Assembly (NCBI GenBank): GCA_010015745.1
Contig: ML978172.1
Span: forward strand, 334,400-398,399
DNA: 64,000 nt
Direction: 5' to 3'
From: Setomelanomma holmii
Taxonomy: Eukaryota > Ascomycota > Dothideomycetes > Pleosporales > Phaeosphaeriaceae
Under the pieces are notes generated by a model. The model did not search any database and was not told where the DNA came from. It worked only from the letters and a program-made list of their open reading frames with translations. The translations under genes and the position numbers were made by a program. Position 1 is the stretch's first letter, and the number at the start of each line of letters is the position of its first letter. This document shows, one piece after another, positions 11,901 to 24,356 of this stretch.

Positions 11901-13865
11901 CCTAGCAAAGCAAGGCGGACACAGAAGTGCGATGCATGCCTGCATCTTCCCACGGCAATTTTGAGGCGACGCATATGGCCTGTGTGCTTGTAACAGGCAA
12001 TACAGAAAAGCTATCGCTTATGAACCATGCGATAAACGGCGAGGCTCAATGTTTCAAGATTAGACACAGCTGGGATCTATGGCAGACCCATTCTTCGAGG
12101 GACGCCTAACGCCCAGGATTTCAAATGAGTACGAATTTGTTTTCGAGTGACCTCTCGTACTACTGCACGCAACAAACAAACTATCTCAAAAGAGATCTCG
12201 ATCGATTGCATATCACAGCATCCTATGGTAATGGTTCGGCGCATTCCTGCCGTGATCTTCGAGGATTAACATGATGGCGCGCAAAAGCGAATCCCCCAGC
12301 TCGGAATGTTTGTGCTGAAGGAACCAATGATCTTGTGCCGGGGAGCCAAGCTTTGCCACATGAACACTCGGGTATCCGTGCGGGCGGGAGAGTGACGGCC
12401 GTTGCCCACGCCGCGCTCGAATGAGAACAGCTTCGCCTCGCGAGCACCTGCCCACTACTTCACAAGTTCGTCACCAACACCGACCTGCAGACTCTCCTGC
12501 AGGGACACGATTGCACGACTTCGTTTTTCTGGATGTGTAACTGAACTATGTATGGGACTGCTGGCCAGGAACATCCTCGCCATATCGTGGGTCCTTCAGC
12601 CTCCTGCCCCTCAATAGCGAGGCTGAGCACAAGTGTTACCACCGTTTGAGGCTCAGGAGTCTATTTCTTGTAAGGCTCGAACACTGAGATGAAGCCTGGA
12701 TGTTTAGCTTCTCGAGGCCACCAACATATGGAAGCCCGGCATTGCTGGTGAAACAGCACTCGGCCCTTGATGCTACCATTCATCGGCCCGCGGCCACGCC
12801 AGCGCAAGGGACGTGGATATCGCCTGAGGAAATGCTGGGCTTACAGACTGTGCGACTCTAAAGAAATTCATCAAAGACAATGCCATCATGTCTAAGAAGT
12901 TCTCACCGCAATCTTGGGAGAGGCCCATTCATCGTTCGCTGACCCTTTGACGGTGAAGGAGCTGTCCTACATAGGACAAAACCCTAAGCGACAGCATTGA
13001 CCTCACATGCCATGAAGCATCCTGAACACCCATTCACAGCACGATCGCCACTATGATGTCAAGAGTCGCAGCCTCAGGCATGTTGATCTTCTGCCCAAAA
13101 GTTACTTAGCAAGCGCCGTTTATTTTGGTGTTACTCGCACCTGTACCTGGTAAGGTCAGCGCTAGCTTTCCAGCGCACCATTGGAGCACCTTGGAACGCG
13201 ACTAAATGAACGTGGTCTGCAGTAGCAGCAAGGGCTGACGGATGGAGGGGCCTGTCATCGTCACGAATGAATGCCGCTGCTTGACCACCGAAGCAGTGTC
13301 CCAGTGCGTCGGAAACACCCACCATCCCTCGTGGAAACAATCTATTCAACGCACCCGGCTATTATCTGTCTTGCCCAGCCTCTCTCGAGCTCACCAAGCC
13401 CCATCATGTCCCACCAGTATGGTTCACTGTCTAGAGTGTACCCAAGGTCTACCGGTTACGGCGCTCTCGTCACGAGAGGATCTGCGAAAGGCACGTTTTC
13501 ATTTACACCAAGTCTTGAGGTTTTATCGGCAATGCGATAACCTCTCGTTTGCACCGGAAATGGTCGAGCTTGGCTGTTAGTGGCAGCAAATGCGCTCAGC
13601 TTGACCCGCAGCATTCCCAGGACTACACTAGTCGGGATGGGGTATGTGACTGCTGTAAGCCTTCAGCCCCAGCCCTAACCAAGCCCGCCCGCTTTCGATG
13701 CAATGACCCTGGCCCTAGTATCCTCAAGCGTCAGCTAAACGCCCACCCTGCCACCCACCTGCACCGGCGAATGCAGCCTGCATCTGCATGCTGAATCCTT
13801 CGGCACGATCTTTACCACTTCCATCCTAGTCCAGCTCGTGGCTGTTGGTCCCCCATTCACTGTCC
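8959..13865. other. 5-kb gene-poor stretch
   Basis: The longest ORF here is 154 codons (10699-11163), with no recognisable domain. Composition looks like ordinary intergenic DNA with no AT-rich collapse. I see no transposase relic, tRNA or conserved motif; a diverged non-coding RNA or relic could be missed by eye. Confidence 0.45.
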
Positions 13866-13872
13866 TATATAA
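13866..13872 (+). promoter_or_regulatory. TATA box of the AflR-like regulator gene
   Basis: TATATAA lies 61 bp upstream of the ATG at 13933. It argues against the more upstream in-frame ATG at 13894, which would fall at the expected transcription start. Confidence 0.5.
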
Positions 13873-13932
13873 CGAACTCTTCTTCATGCAACATTGGGTC
13901 CCCGTCTTGAGATCAATACCATACGATACACA

Positions 13933-15455
13933 ATGTTTCAAGCCGTCCCCCAAACGTTTCCACAACTATCACCATCACCACCAATGGACAACATGCAAGG
14001 CGTTCCAGAGACTACCATCATGACCACTGGTCCCAATGGAGAACAGAAGCCACGAAAGATGCGAGCCTCCTGCGATGCGTGCTCTCGTGCCAAGGTAAGG
14101 TTAGATCCGTCTTGCAAGCATGTACACGAGCTCACTCCTTCTCTAGGTGAAGTGTGACAAAGTAAGACCTACTTGCCACCGTTGCGGCAACATGGGTATT
14201 TGCTGTAATTACTCTCCATCAATGAGGTACGGGTCACGTGGCAAATCGTATAGAACATCCAGTGCTCACAATTAATAGATTGGGAAAACCACGAAAGAAC
14301 AGAAACCCAGACGGTACCATCATGCGCGATGTTTCACCGGCCAGTTCTTGTGGACCAATGGCACCCAAGCCAAATATGATCCCGCGGACCAACGCCTATA
14401 CTGCTGAGAGCTCTCCGGAGCCAAACGACCCTTTCTTCTTCGGCCCCGCTACTCCAGAGTTCCATTATCAGGATGCATTCATGGCTGCTGGCTTCGATGG
14501 GAGCCAGTCGCCAGCATCTTACTCAGAAGCCGGCTCACTTGTCAGTGGCTGGTCGAATGAAGATCAGATGATGTTCGGCAGCCCAGCAGACATGTTCAGT
14601 CCCATTCCTCAATTACCTACAACAACACCCCAGTTTGTGCCCGGCCATGTCCGCTCAACGAGCCTACAAAGCCAGCCAGAGATGTTTAACCCCATGGACA
14701 CGCTCAGCTCGCCGCCGCTCGTGAACCAACCATTCTTCTCCATGCCAGACCCCATGTTCAATCAGGACAAGATGGTCACCTCCCCACCTCCAATGATTTC
14801 CGCGCCGTTGCCAACGCCGCCTGTCTCTGCGACCCTTCCGAACCATGACTGCACGCAGTTTGCCTTCCAAACATTGAATAGTCTATATGCACCACCATCA
14901 TCGCAACCGAGTGCCAACGACTTCATCGGAGCTCAAGATGGCCTGCCAACTCTAGATGCTGTCTTATCCACCAACAAATCCGCTGTCGACAAACTCTATG
15001 TTCTCCTTGGCTGTCCATGTTCATCAAATCCACACTTCTCCACGACTGTTGCATTCACCATCACAAAGATTCTGTCCTGGTATCAAGCCGTCGCTGGTGT
15101 AACCGATCAAGAGGACAGCACAGTCAACACTCCTTTAGAAGCATTTACCCACACACCCGTCTCAGTGGGCGACTTCAGACTTGACGTGGAGGACGAAGAG
15201 ACTTTCCGCACACAAATAGTTCTCGGCGAGCTTCGCAAGGTCGAGAAGCTCATCGACAAGTTCTCCGAGCGCTACTGCAAGACTGCAAACCCTGCCGAAA
15301 CAGGCATTGAAGGTGGCGTCTACGGCGCCCTGGAGCAACTGCTCCGCACTCGCGTGCGAGACACATTCAAGGTCACTATGCGCACCGCACCGGAGGACGT
15401 AAAGCGTCAGGTCGCCTCTCGCTCGCAAAACCGCGTCCGCTTCAACACTTTGTAA
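13933..15455 (+). CDS. Zn2Cys6 transcription factor, AflR-like
   Basis: A nuclear regulator with an N-terminal binuclear zinc cluster. Three exons (13933-14094, 14147-14226, 14279-15455) join to 472 residues; both introns are 52 nt. The cluster is assembled across the first splice: RASCDACSRAKVKCDKVRPTCHRC..., with the six Cys in C-x2-C-x6-C-x5-C-x2-C-x6-C spacing at about residues 41-70, followed by a basic RLGKPRKNR linker as in AflR-type proteins. The middle is Pro/Ser-rich. Around residues 320-360 a VLLGCPCSSNPHFSTTVAF segment and a helix resemble the AflR C-terminal domain of secondary-metabolism regulators. No biosynthetic genes lie next to it, so its targets are unknown. Zinc-cluster type is secure; the AflR-like label is by resemblance. 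Confidence 0.85.
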
Positions 15456-17981
15456 ATATCCTGTCTGCGTTCTAGCGCTGTCACTTCTGCCTTTCTTGCA
15501 TACAGCTCAACTGCTCGTCGATATCAATTCGACCAAGCAATCCTAGTCATCACTAGCACTAGATCCCTCCGTTGCGCATATACTTGTGAAGACGAGCCAG
15601 AAGCCCTATCGCTCACAACCAATTTTGTTTAGCACAATGCGTCTTATTGTTTCATCTCACGTCGATTTCCCATTCAGTCTGCCTCGTCCCATCAACACTT
15701 CGCACTTGTGTATATTTTTGGAGGTTGGTGATGAATCTGAAGGTTTACAGGCTATGCAAGGATAACGTACAAGGGCAAGCATACCATGTCATCACTAGGC
15801 AAGACAGCACCATAGGTGCGCATGCGACACGACAAATCAACGAACGGAATACGACGTTCCACAAGTCATCCTCTTCTCGCTTTCACATCTACATTCAGCA
15901 CTGAACCCGCCACGATCACGTCTATTTCCCTTCCTTTGGATAAGCCTACATGATACGAAAGATGACTTTGCCTCGCAATCGCTAGGAAATTTGCAACCAA
16001 CAGCGGGCCACACAATCCTCGCGGCGTGTACTCTAGCCGTCTGCACAAGTGACGACGATTTCAATGACGTGGTACAGAATCCTTCGTCCCAACGGCGGGC
16101 TCCAGTGACCCGTTTCGAATTTGCTTCGCCGACCTTGAGAATGCACCATGGAACTACCGACGTCGGCCCATTTCTCAGGCAGAGAAAAAGGCCCCCAAAA
16201 TACCAGGATCAGCATATTAACCACCCACTCGATACAGCATATTTCACCCAGTGTCTTGGTCGCAGCTTAGCACGAGGCAGACTCGCAATCTGATTGCTGA
16301 GGTTTGGCATCTATCAAGACCATAAGCGCCTAGTATTTTGGGGCAAATGCTGCCTGCATTTGCACTAGTTTGATTGCTGGGATTGGCTGCCGATACTGTC
16401 GATTGACGGCGCTGGCACACTGCGATTGGTATTGACCAAGCATTTGCGAATTGGCAAATCATCGCTAATGCTCGTAAGATGGTGGACGGCGCAAGATTCC
16501 GCGAACGCGCTGGCAATGTTCGCGCACGCCGTCGCATTAACTTAGCCGGGCTGCTGGAAGCAAAGATCACCAGCACTTCGCTCGCGCGCCAACATCACGG
16601 GATACCAACAGCGGGATAGACATGCCAGCATCGGCCAACAATCTGTGCCGTCTGACGCGCTGTCATTCGTCATCGAGCTGGTGCCGCTGAATCGTAGCGC
16701 ACCCGCTTCCGGAGAGCAGGAAGACAAGCAATTTCATGCGCGGGAGGCGTTCAAGCCATGAATCCTGCGAGAAGGGGCGCGATCGTCTTACACCCACACT
16801 ACACCAGGAACAGACGGGTAAGAGGGTGGAGATCGATGGCGTGGCGCTGGGCTGAAGGACGTTTGATGGGGCCGTATGGGGCTTCAGATTGGCGGAGGGC
16901 TGAGACATACTCTGATAAGTGCTGAGGGGAGTAAAGCCACTACTCTGCAGCACGAGGGGCATTTCTTACGAGATGCGCAAAGACGAGATGTAAGTTTGAT
17001 GAGGAAGTTGGTTGAAGCGAACTGAGGGGGCTTGACGAGTTTCCACATCGGATATGCCTGGAGATGTGCGTGATTGACACTCGCAAAGCATAGACGACGT
17101 GTTCGTCAATCAAAGTCCAACATCAATAGCAGATCTCGTCACAGGAGGCCTTCGCACTCGCCGCCATCTTCGTCACCAAGTGCGGAAGATACCCTGTATA
17201 GCCTTGCGTTCGCCTCACATACTCGACTCCACAATTGTGCCGTCTCTGCCGAGATATCTTCTCACGCACCTTGCTTGGACCCCCGCACAGTGCGCAACTC
17301 ATCTCATCATCACCGCAACGGCACGGCACCCCACTACACTAGACGGTGGTGCCCAGCACCAAGCTTTCTAGCCGGACGCCCAAACGGGAAGCTCCACCAA
17401 AATTGGTAGCTGGGCTGTGCACGTCCTCACTGTATCTGGCTAGACGAGGCGCTCATTGCGGGTACTGATAGGCTGACATAGATTGAGGTGCAGATGCAGG
17501 CGTGCACGCGACGGGAGGGACCCAATGACCTCCAGCAGCAAGTTCCGCGATCAATAATCCCGTGAGCTACAACAGCTTTGATCTGACCAGCAGTGAGATA
17601 TGCCTTTTCTTTTTGGATGGTCAGGGTGGGTAGATACGGTTAGATGCCCAAAGGCAGCGAGTGAGGCGCATGTGGGAAGTGTACTCCAGTAGTTATTTCC
17701 GTCGAGGCGGGTCTGCCCACCGAGCCTTTGAGCTGCTGAGTTTGCTGACTTCGCCGCTCCTGCAGGCTGTCGTTCTGGGAGCACACCTCAGGCTCGAGTT
17801 CTTACGGCAACATCCGAGCCTCGCACACATATTCTGACTGCAGCTTTAGAGCCTATGAACACGTAACGCAGTCTCAGAAATAGATACCTTCTCCAATGCA
17901 GACGTATTCAGCGATATGGTCGCAGTAAAGGTGTGATTGCACAGAATCTACCGCATTTTGCGCTATGTGGCTGCCGTGCAC
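15456..17981. other. intergenic, no gene seen
   Basis: Only short ORFs of up to about 110 codons on both strands, none with a recognisable motif. It ends at the TA target site of the transposon. Confidence 0.45.
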
Positions 17982-17983
17982 TA

Positions 17984-18034
17984 CTGTGGTATCAGGGTTA
18001 GGTAGTGTAGGTGGGTCTCCAGAGACAGGGGTAT
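17984..18034 (+). repeat. left terminal inverted repeat of the Tc1 element
   Basis: Begins CTGTGGTATCAGGG right after the TA. The first 36 bp are identical to the reverse complement of the right end; the next 15 bp match with one indel and one or two substitutions. Confidence 0.93.
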
Positions 18035-18145
18035 CGCGAAGACGCGCTACTGACTCAAATACATCAAAACCTCTGTATTTTGTATTGAATACGCTGGATC
18101 TCTGTCAACACGCTGTCTCTGCCCTGCCCTCCAGCCATCACAATC

Positions 18146-19205
18146 ATGTCGCCTCCATCCACCCCACGCCGCCACACGTACCTTTCGCGCGATCAAAGGC
18201 TTCAAGTACAGACTTTACGTCTAGCTGGCCATTCTCATGAGTATATTGCAAACCTACTTAAGATCTCTGAGAGACAAGTTGGCTACGCAATCCACTGCGA
18301 ACGTGTCACTTCAAAGAAGCGTACCGGTCCAAAACGAAGCCTAAGCGATGCTCAAATAGACGAACTTGTAGCGTATATACAACAATCACGAGATACACGG
18401 CAGATGACCTACGTACGCCTAGCAGAGGGCCCATTTGCTGCCTGGAAGGTCTCAGAACACGTCATCCGAGGCGCCCTTCGAAGTAGAGGGTACGTACGAT
18501 GCGTAGCTCGAGCCAAACCTCCTCTTTCTGAGGCCAATTGACAGATACGGCGTACGTGGGCAGAGGCTCACGTTAACTGGACGATAGAAGAGTGGTGGAC
18601 GATCCTCTGGAGTGATGAGACGTGGGTTACAGGAGGGAGGCATAGGAGAGTGTAGGTAACAAGGAGAGCTGGTGAGGAGCTTGATGATACCTGTCTTGTT
18701 GACAAGATATGTAAGAAGCGTGGATTGATGTTCTGAGACTGCTTCTCTGGTATCTCAAAGGGACCTTGTCTATTTTAGGAGAAGGAGTGGAAGTCATTTA
18801 ATAAGGAGAGCTACTGTGAGAGGATCGTCCCTCTCGTTGATGGCTGGCTACGCCTAATTCCTACGTTAAAATTCATGCAAGATGGCGCTCCAGGTCACTC
18901 AGCAGCGTATACCCAACAGGAGCTTCACGAACGAGAGATCTACCCTATCTTTTGGCCAGCGTACTCGCCTAACCTCAACCTAATTGAGGCTGTTTGGAAT
19001 AAGATAAAGGACTATATAGAGAGCTGCTACCCAGATGTACCTAACGGCAAGCAGCGTAAGTATGATCAGCTTCCTGAGACCGTCAAGGAGGCATGGAATT
19101 CTATCAAAGTTGAGGTGTTGAGAGATCTGATTAGAAGCATGCTGGCTAGATGCCAGGCAGTGATTGATGCAGATGGAGGTCATACAAAGTACTGGGATTT
19201 GTGTG
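18146..19205 (+). pseudogene. Tc1-like DDE transposase, broken by four in-frame stops
   Basis: The frame starting at ATG 18146 runs through the element in one phase. It has an N-terminal helix-turn-helix region (LRLAGHSHEYIANLLKISER), a second basic DNA-binding part (TGPKRSLSDAQIDELV) and the catalytic triad. The first Asp is in LWSDETWV and the second in FMQDGAPGHSA; the Glu follows 34 residues later in SPNLNLIEAVWNKIKDYI, making DD34E. Four stops interrupt it: TGA 18539-18541, TAG 18653-18655, TGA 18734-18736 and TAG 18776-18778. The last three fall where relatives, as I recall them, have Trp, so they are simple G-to-A changes of TGG. No frameshift is needed anywhere. The expected stop after HTKYW is missing, so the frame reads into the right TIR. 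Confidence 0.9.
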
Positions 19206-19254
19206 TACTAAAAGACAGGATCAGGTTTAGCTCATCTCATTACATTTTGAAACC

Positions 19255-19304
19255 ATACCCCTGTCCCCGAGACCCACCTACACTACCTAACCCTGATACC
19301 ACAG
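19255..19304 (-). repeat. right terminal inverted repeat of the Tc1 element
   Basis: Reverse complement of the left end, followed directly by TA at 19305-19306. The 36 outermost bases are an exact match. Confidence 0.93.
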
Positions 19305-19306
19305 TA

Positions 19307-21980
19307 CTGTGGCACGAAATCCGTTCCAACGGGCGAACCCAGTCGTGAAACAGCGGCACCCGGCATGTTGATGCTCAAGGCATGCATACGTTGTACATAC
19401 GTATAATCAACAGGGTCCATGGCATAGATCTCACAGATACCCACTTTTCGCAGTACTAGCTGTTTCGAGGCCAGATGATGACAATCTCAACTGACATTGC
19501 TCGTACTCGCAATGCAGACTCGTGCTTCCTGAACCATAGGTTCGGAGTCGAGAAGGTCTGCGGGTGATAATCGCGGTTGTATAAACGAGCAAGCACGAGC
19601 ACGGATGTCGAGTTGGGTGGCTTCATGATGCACGTAGCCCTGCTTCCACGTAGGACACAATATGGTGCGCTATACGCAAGGCTACCCAAAGAAAGCCTTT
19701 ACAATTACCCGAATGCTTCCGAGTATGGTAGGTTCCGGTCTGAACTAACTCGAGCATATCGCATTGGAACGTATCGTGGCTCGTGGTTCAGCCTGGTGTG
19801 ACCTGAACAAACGGTGTCAATTGCTGAGCTTCTCACTTGAGTACGAGCTGTCAGACCGTGCGACACGAGAAACGCGGTGCTAGTAGCCGGTCCCAAAAAC
19901 GAAGTGCAGGATGTCGGAACGGGAAGCCGTGTTTTGTCGGCTTCATGCCGTCATCATCCCCTAGATCTGCCCCTGACAGGTCCTGGTTGAAGTACTGTAC
20001 TTTGAAGATCCGTTCAAACTGAAATAAGTCATCTTAGCGCCTGGAACGGTCGCCGTGCTGATGGATGACAGATTCAGCTTATGTGCTGATTGTTACTAGT
20101 CAAAGGAGGCGTTTGAACGCTGTGTAATCTAGCTTTGCATGCGCCTCGGTCAGGTCTACAGCCAGATTGAACGCTCACCGACTTGAAAGAAATGGAAACA
20201 ACGCCATTGAAAAGCGCGAGTGGGAACTCCTGCGAGCCTCCCAGAACGGATATTGGATGTGATTGTCGTTACTATGCGTTCCACCAAGGGTCGAGGAGAT
20301 CCACAGGTGATGTGTATTCCGAACCAACCACTTCAGCGCCAACCACCTCACCATTCTGGTAACTCACGATCTTCACTGCAATCACTCTAGTCAACGCACG
20401 CGCGGTTAGCCACCTTGCCACACCCTGCATTATGAGAAAACGTGGAGCTCATGTAATCGTGCGTTTGCACGCGCTTTTCATATAACACCTCTTAGTGACA
20501 CCTGCCACGTTCTAGCGAGCTTCGAGAAGGATACTTCGCGTGCCTGACGGCATCGTCGATAATTAGCATGGGTAGACGAGGTCGGCAGATACCGCAGAGA
20601 TGGTATAACGCTCAGTACTTCGTTGTTGGGGTTTGACGCACATCGTATGCCGGATAAACGGAATAAACTCGAACTTGCAGCGCCGACGCGACGAGCAATT
20701 TGGGTGCATCTTCCTGACCTGAAGCAGAATGTTTACGGACGTCCAATTGGACAAATCATATTCGATGATCTTGGTTCAGGCTCAAGAATGACCCGAGGGA
20801 CTGGTGAATCCAACTAATACCGTTAGCTCGGTTCAACAGCTGCATCATCATCACTCGTGCGCTTTGTGTCATGTTTGTGTCAATTGTGATCATGCTTCAG
20901 AGACTGCGAGCTATTGTTGAAAAGTCTCAGCCATGCCGCTATGCTTGGCTCTTCATAGGTGAGAAGGAGGGTGTAGTGTAATGGGCGCCAAATCGTCGCA
21001 GTCGCACTCTGAGACTTCTATGTCAAGCCCGAAGGTGCGCAGAGCAAACGACCAGGGCAGCTTGTCGCAATTCCGCCTGTCTGGGCGCTGGATCTGAGAC
21101 ATCTTGCAAGGGTGCTCACTGCATCTGAGCGAGCTGTCCACCGAGGAGAAACCCCAAAGCCATGGAGAATGGTAAGTGGCATACCCTAAGGATGAGGTAT
21201 TGTGTTTAAAGGAAATGTAGTATGCGTCCTCTAGGAAGTAGTGCCTTCATTATAGACTCTTACCGCCGGCCAGGGGGGTTTTTCTGCAGTCGTCAATCGT
21301 CGCGCGCAGCAAAGGGTGAACGTACATTGCCTCGAACGACTGATCAGCCGGGAATCGAGCTCAACGGTACTCGGCAAAATGTATCCTACATGCTACTGCC
21401 GACATATCGGCAGACCCTGAGTCTACATCATGACCCATGTAAGTGCGGTCGAAAGTTGCGTGACAGTCGATTCGCAACGAGTGAGTCTAGAGCCTGCCAA
21501 ATGTGTAGTCTCATGCACGACTTGAGAACGACTTACTGCTTGCAGAAAGAGATAATGCGAGAGTCATCAGATTTCGGGACTCGTAGATTGATCCTCGTGT
21601 ATCTGCGTGAAGAAGGCCAGGTTCAGCGCAGGGGTTGTTGCATGGTGCAAGTGCGTTGAAAAAATTACATCAGTAGTACCACCAAACACGGAAGCGATGA
21701 ATGCAACGTGCATAATACGATCACATCCATGATGCAAAGTGGATCAACCAGACCAGGCAGTTCTTTTCGTAAGGGATGGCAGACGCAGACTGAAAAGCAA
21801 GTTGCAAAGCTGCAACAAGTCATACTGCAGACTTGGACATAAGGCATCAACTCGAATCGCGTAGGAAGCATTGATAATTGCTCGCAACCTACCCAATCGC
21901 TTATCAGTCGAGCACAACGTTCGCACTTCTCAGGAGTGATATTATCAACCACACGTGACATCCTTGAGCCACATACACAC
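19307..21980. other. intergenic, no gene seen
   Basis: No ORF over 145 codons and none with recognisable features. The left part flanks the transposon; the right end is the 3' side of the Nudix gene. Confidence 0.45.
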
Positions 21981-22529
21981 TTATCCTATTGTAATCACCA
22001 CAAGTTCAATAGCTGTTCTCAACACCTCTCTGTCGGTCTCGAAATACAGCTTTTCAACAGCCTCGCTGCATGCAAAGAACTCAGCCTTGAACTTCTCTTC
22101 ACCAACTCCCTTCCCTTCATGCGCACCCTCATCTAGTGTCGCAACAAACCACGAGATGATTTTCACTCCCTTCCCTACCGATAGCTGCCTTACAGTGCAC
22201 ATGAAAAGCTCTGTTACTCCAGTCCTTACTCTTGCTTCATCAGGGATGTCACTTGGCTCGTCCGCGCTGCACGCTCTCGTTGGCAGCCGAAGCGGTAGTA
22301 AATGACACCGATACCCAGTCTCTTCGATGACTTCTCGGATTGCAGCATCTTTACGTGTCTCGTTGATGTTGCGACGACCCTTTGCAAGGAGCCATTGGTT
22401 GGAATTGAGGTGGTTTACTAGGCAGACTTTCTTGTTGGCCTTGGCAGATAGGTCGAAGAGAATGGCGCCGCAGCTTTCCACGAAGTCGGCAGATGTGTAT
22501 TGAGAGGTTGAGAAACTGGATTGTGCCAT
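21981..22529 (-). CDS. Nudix hydrolase
   Basis: A single-exon protein of 182 residues that hydrolyses a nucleoside diphosphate linked to another moiety. The complete Nudix box lies at about residues 51-73: G-x5-E-x7-REVIEETGY, with all catalytic Glu residues present. The upstream frame is open to another ATG at 22607, adding 26 residues (208 in total). I prefer the ATG at 22529 because the protein then begins shortly before the first Nudix strand, and the extra residues do not look like a targeting peptide. The glycine before the box and the short Cys-containing insert after it resemble small diadenosine-polyphosphate-type Nudix proteins, but substrate cannot be read from sequence. Confidence 0.85.
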   Translation of the reverse strand: MAQSSFSTSQYTSADFVESCGAILFDLSAKANKKVCLVNHLNSNQWLLAKGRRNINETRKDAAIREVIEETGYRCHLLPLRLPTRACSADEPSDIPDEARVRTGVTELFMCTVRQLSVGKGVKIISWFVATLDEGAHEGKGVGEEKFKAEFFACSEAVEKLYFETDREVLRTAIELVVITIG

Positions 22530-23125
22530 AGTATCAGAGGTCAGGGCGATGTGAAAGATGTCGAGAGGCTGGAAGGAGAACTTTTGTGTCTGCGGTCTCC
22601 ACAACATGAGTCACTGTGGAATCGCAGCGAGTACTTGTCCGTGTTATTATCTCGTAAGAACGCGCGACGACAATAACCGATGTTCAGCTTTGTGACCTCC
22701 TGGGTTTTTGGAGATCTTCACTTCGTTGTGTGGGTTGGAACGCGCCTAGAACTGTTGGAAGCCGAGGTCGAATTAGCATTAGCGTGTCGCGTGTGCACGT
22801 GGCAGATCTAATCTTATCTCTAGATCCAACCACAACATCCGTCAAGTTATCTCGTCTCATCTCATGCTAGCTGCGACAGTGACGGAACGTAACAACACGA
22901 ACCGATCAAAACGATGTGCTTCGTCGATGAATGAAGCCTAGAGCTGCGGGCTTGCAGTACCCACGCCGATCCGACCTGATAGCCGACACAATGATGGCTT
23001 CCGAAGCATGAAGACCCTGAAACGTCATAGACGAAAGTCGCAATGACGATTGACGACACTTGGGTTCTCAATGACTGACGTCTTTTGGCACATCTAGTCT
23101 GCCACCGCACCTGCAATATTTCAAC
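22530..23125. promoter_or_regulatory. divergent promoter region, Nudix hydrolase / aldo-keto reductase
   Basis: About 600 bp between two divergently transcribed genes. No clear TATA or other element noticed and no other gene. Confidence 0.35.
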
Positions 23126-24219
23126 ATGTTTGCGTCTTCGGCTTCTCGAACGCTCCGCATGACTTCATCAGCACGATTGTCCCAAGTTACTCGACAGATA
23201 CAACCTCAATCACAACAGCACAGAATGGCGCACAACGGAACCACCTTCAAGCTCAATACTGGAGCTCAGATACCGGCCATTGGTTTCGGCACGTGGCAGG
23301 ATAAGGAAGCTCAAGAACCGTAAGTACCCTCCCTCGTCTCATCCGTAGCCTTTCCTGACAACAACGCAGCGCCGTAACAATCGCATTGAAAGCCGGCTAT
23401 CGCCATATAGACACTGCGCGTATCTATGGCACTGAAGCTGCTGTCGGCAACGCTATCAAGAAGTCTGGAGTTCCTCGCGAGCAGCTTTTCATCACCACCA
23501 AGCTGTGGAACAACTACCACCATCCAGATGACGTCGAAAAGGCCCTGGATGCCTCGTTGAAAGACCTTGGCACCGACTATGTCGACCTATACCTCATGCA
23601 TTGGCCTTCGTCCTTTGCCCGAAGCGACGAATCGTTCCCAAAAGACAGCAATGGCAAGACCAAGACGGGCGATACCGACTATGTTGACACATACAAGGCA
23701 ATGGAGAAATGCCTCGAGAAGGGCAAGGCTAAAGCTATCGGTGTTTCCAACTTTAGCAAGGCAGAGCTCGAGCGCCTCATCAAGGAGACCTCCGTCGTAC
23801 CCGCAGCTCACCAGATTGAGCTTCACCCATACCTGCAGCAAGCATCGTTCACCGAGTTCCACAAGCAAAAGGGCATCCACGTCACACATTACTCGCCTTT
23901 CGGCAACCAGAACGAAATCTACGATTCTGGTAAGGGCATGGGCAAGTTGATGGACGACCCTGTCCTCGTCGAGATCGGCAAGAAGCACAACAAGACTGGT
24001 GCACAGGTTGCGCTAGCGTGGGGCATCACAAAGGGCCACTCGGTCATTCCCAAGTCGAAAACGGAGAGCCGCATCAAGTCGAACCTCGAGGGCGATTTTA
24101 AGCTACCCGCTGAAGATTTGGAGCAGATCAGCAAGATCGATAAGAAGTTGCGCTTCAATGACCCATCGAAGTCGTTTGGATGGAACTTCTACGCAGACTT
24201 AGATGGCAAGAAGAACTAG
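23126..24219 (+). CDS. aldo/keto reductase
   Basis: NADPH-dependent (beta/alpha)8-barrel reductase of aldehydes and ketones. Two exons (23126-23319, 23370-24219) join to 347 residues; the intron is 50 nt. The catalytic tetrad is visible: Asp and Tyr in HIDTARIYGTE, Lys in FITTKLWNNY and His in YLMHWPSS. The C-terminal cofactor motif VIPKSKTESRIKSNLE is complete. The first 33 residues are rich in Arg, Ser and Gln without acidic residues and could be a mitochondrial presequence. A second in-frame ATG at 23225 would give a cytosolic form of normal AKR length that begins MAHNGTTFKLNTG. The barrel resembles fungal glycerol dehydrogenase/GCY1-type enzymes. Confidence 0.93.
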
Positions 24220-24356
24220 GGAATGCCGTACCGCCGAAGTGAATACGACAGTGGGAAGAGAGCGACTCATCGTCGCTCACCGCAAGTATTCGAAATTCAG
24301 AAGACGAAATATCCATTCTATGTTTCAAGCTGTTGACTTATCCTCAATCACTTGCT

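Larger units (their letters stand above)
17984..19304 (+). mobile_element. Tc1/mariner (DD34E) DNA transposon, complete but inactivated
   Basis: A 1321-bp element bounded by terminal inverted repeats of about 50 bp and flanked by TA on both sides (17982-17983 and 19305-19306), the target duplication of Tc1/mariner elements. It holds a single transposase frame on the plus strand. The TIRs match perfectly for 36 bp from each end. The ends look intact and could be moved in trans by a related transposase, but the encoded enzyme is broken by four stop codons. Confidence 0.93.
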
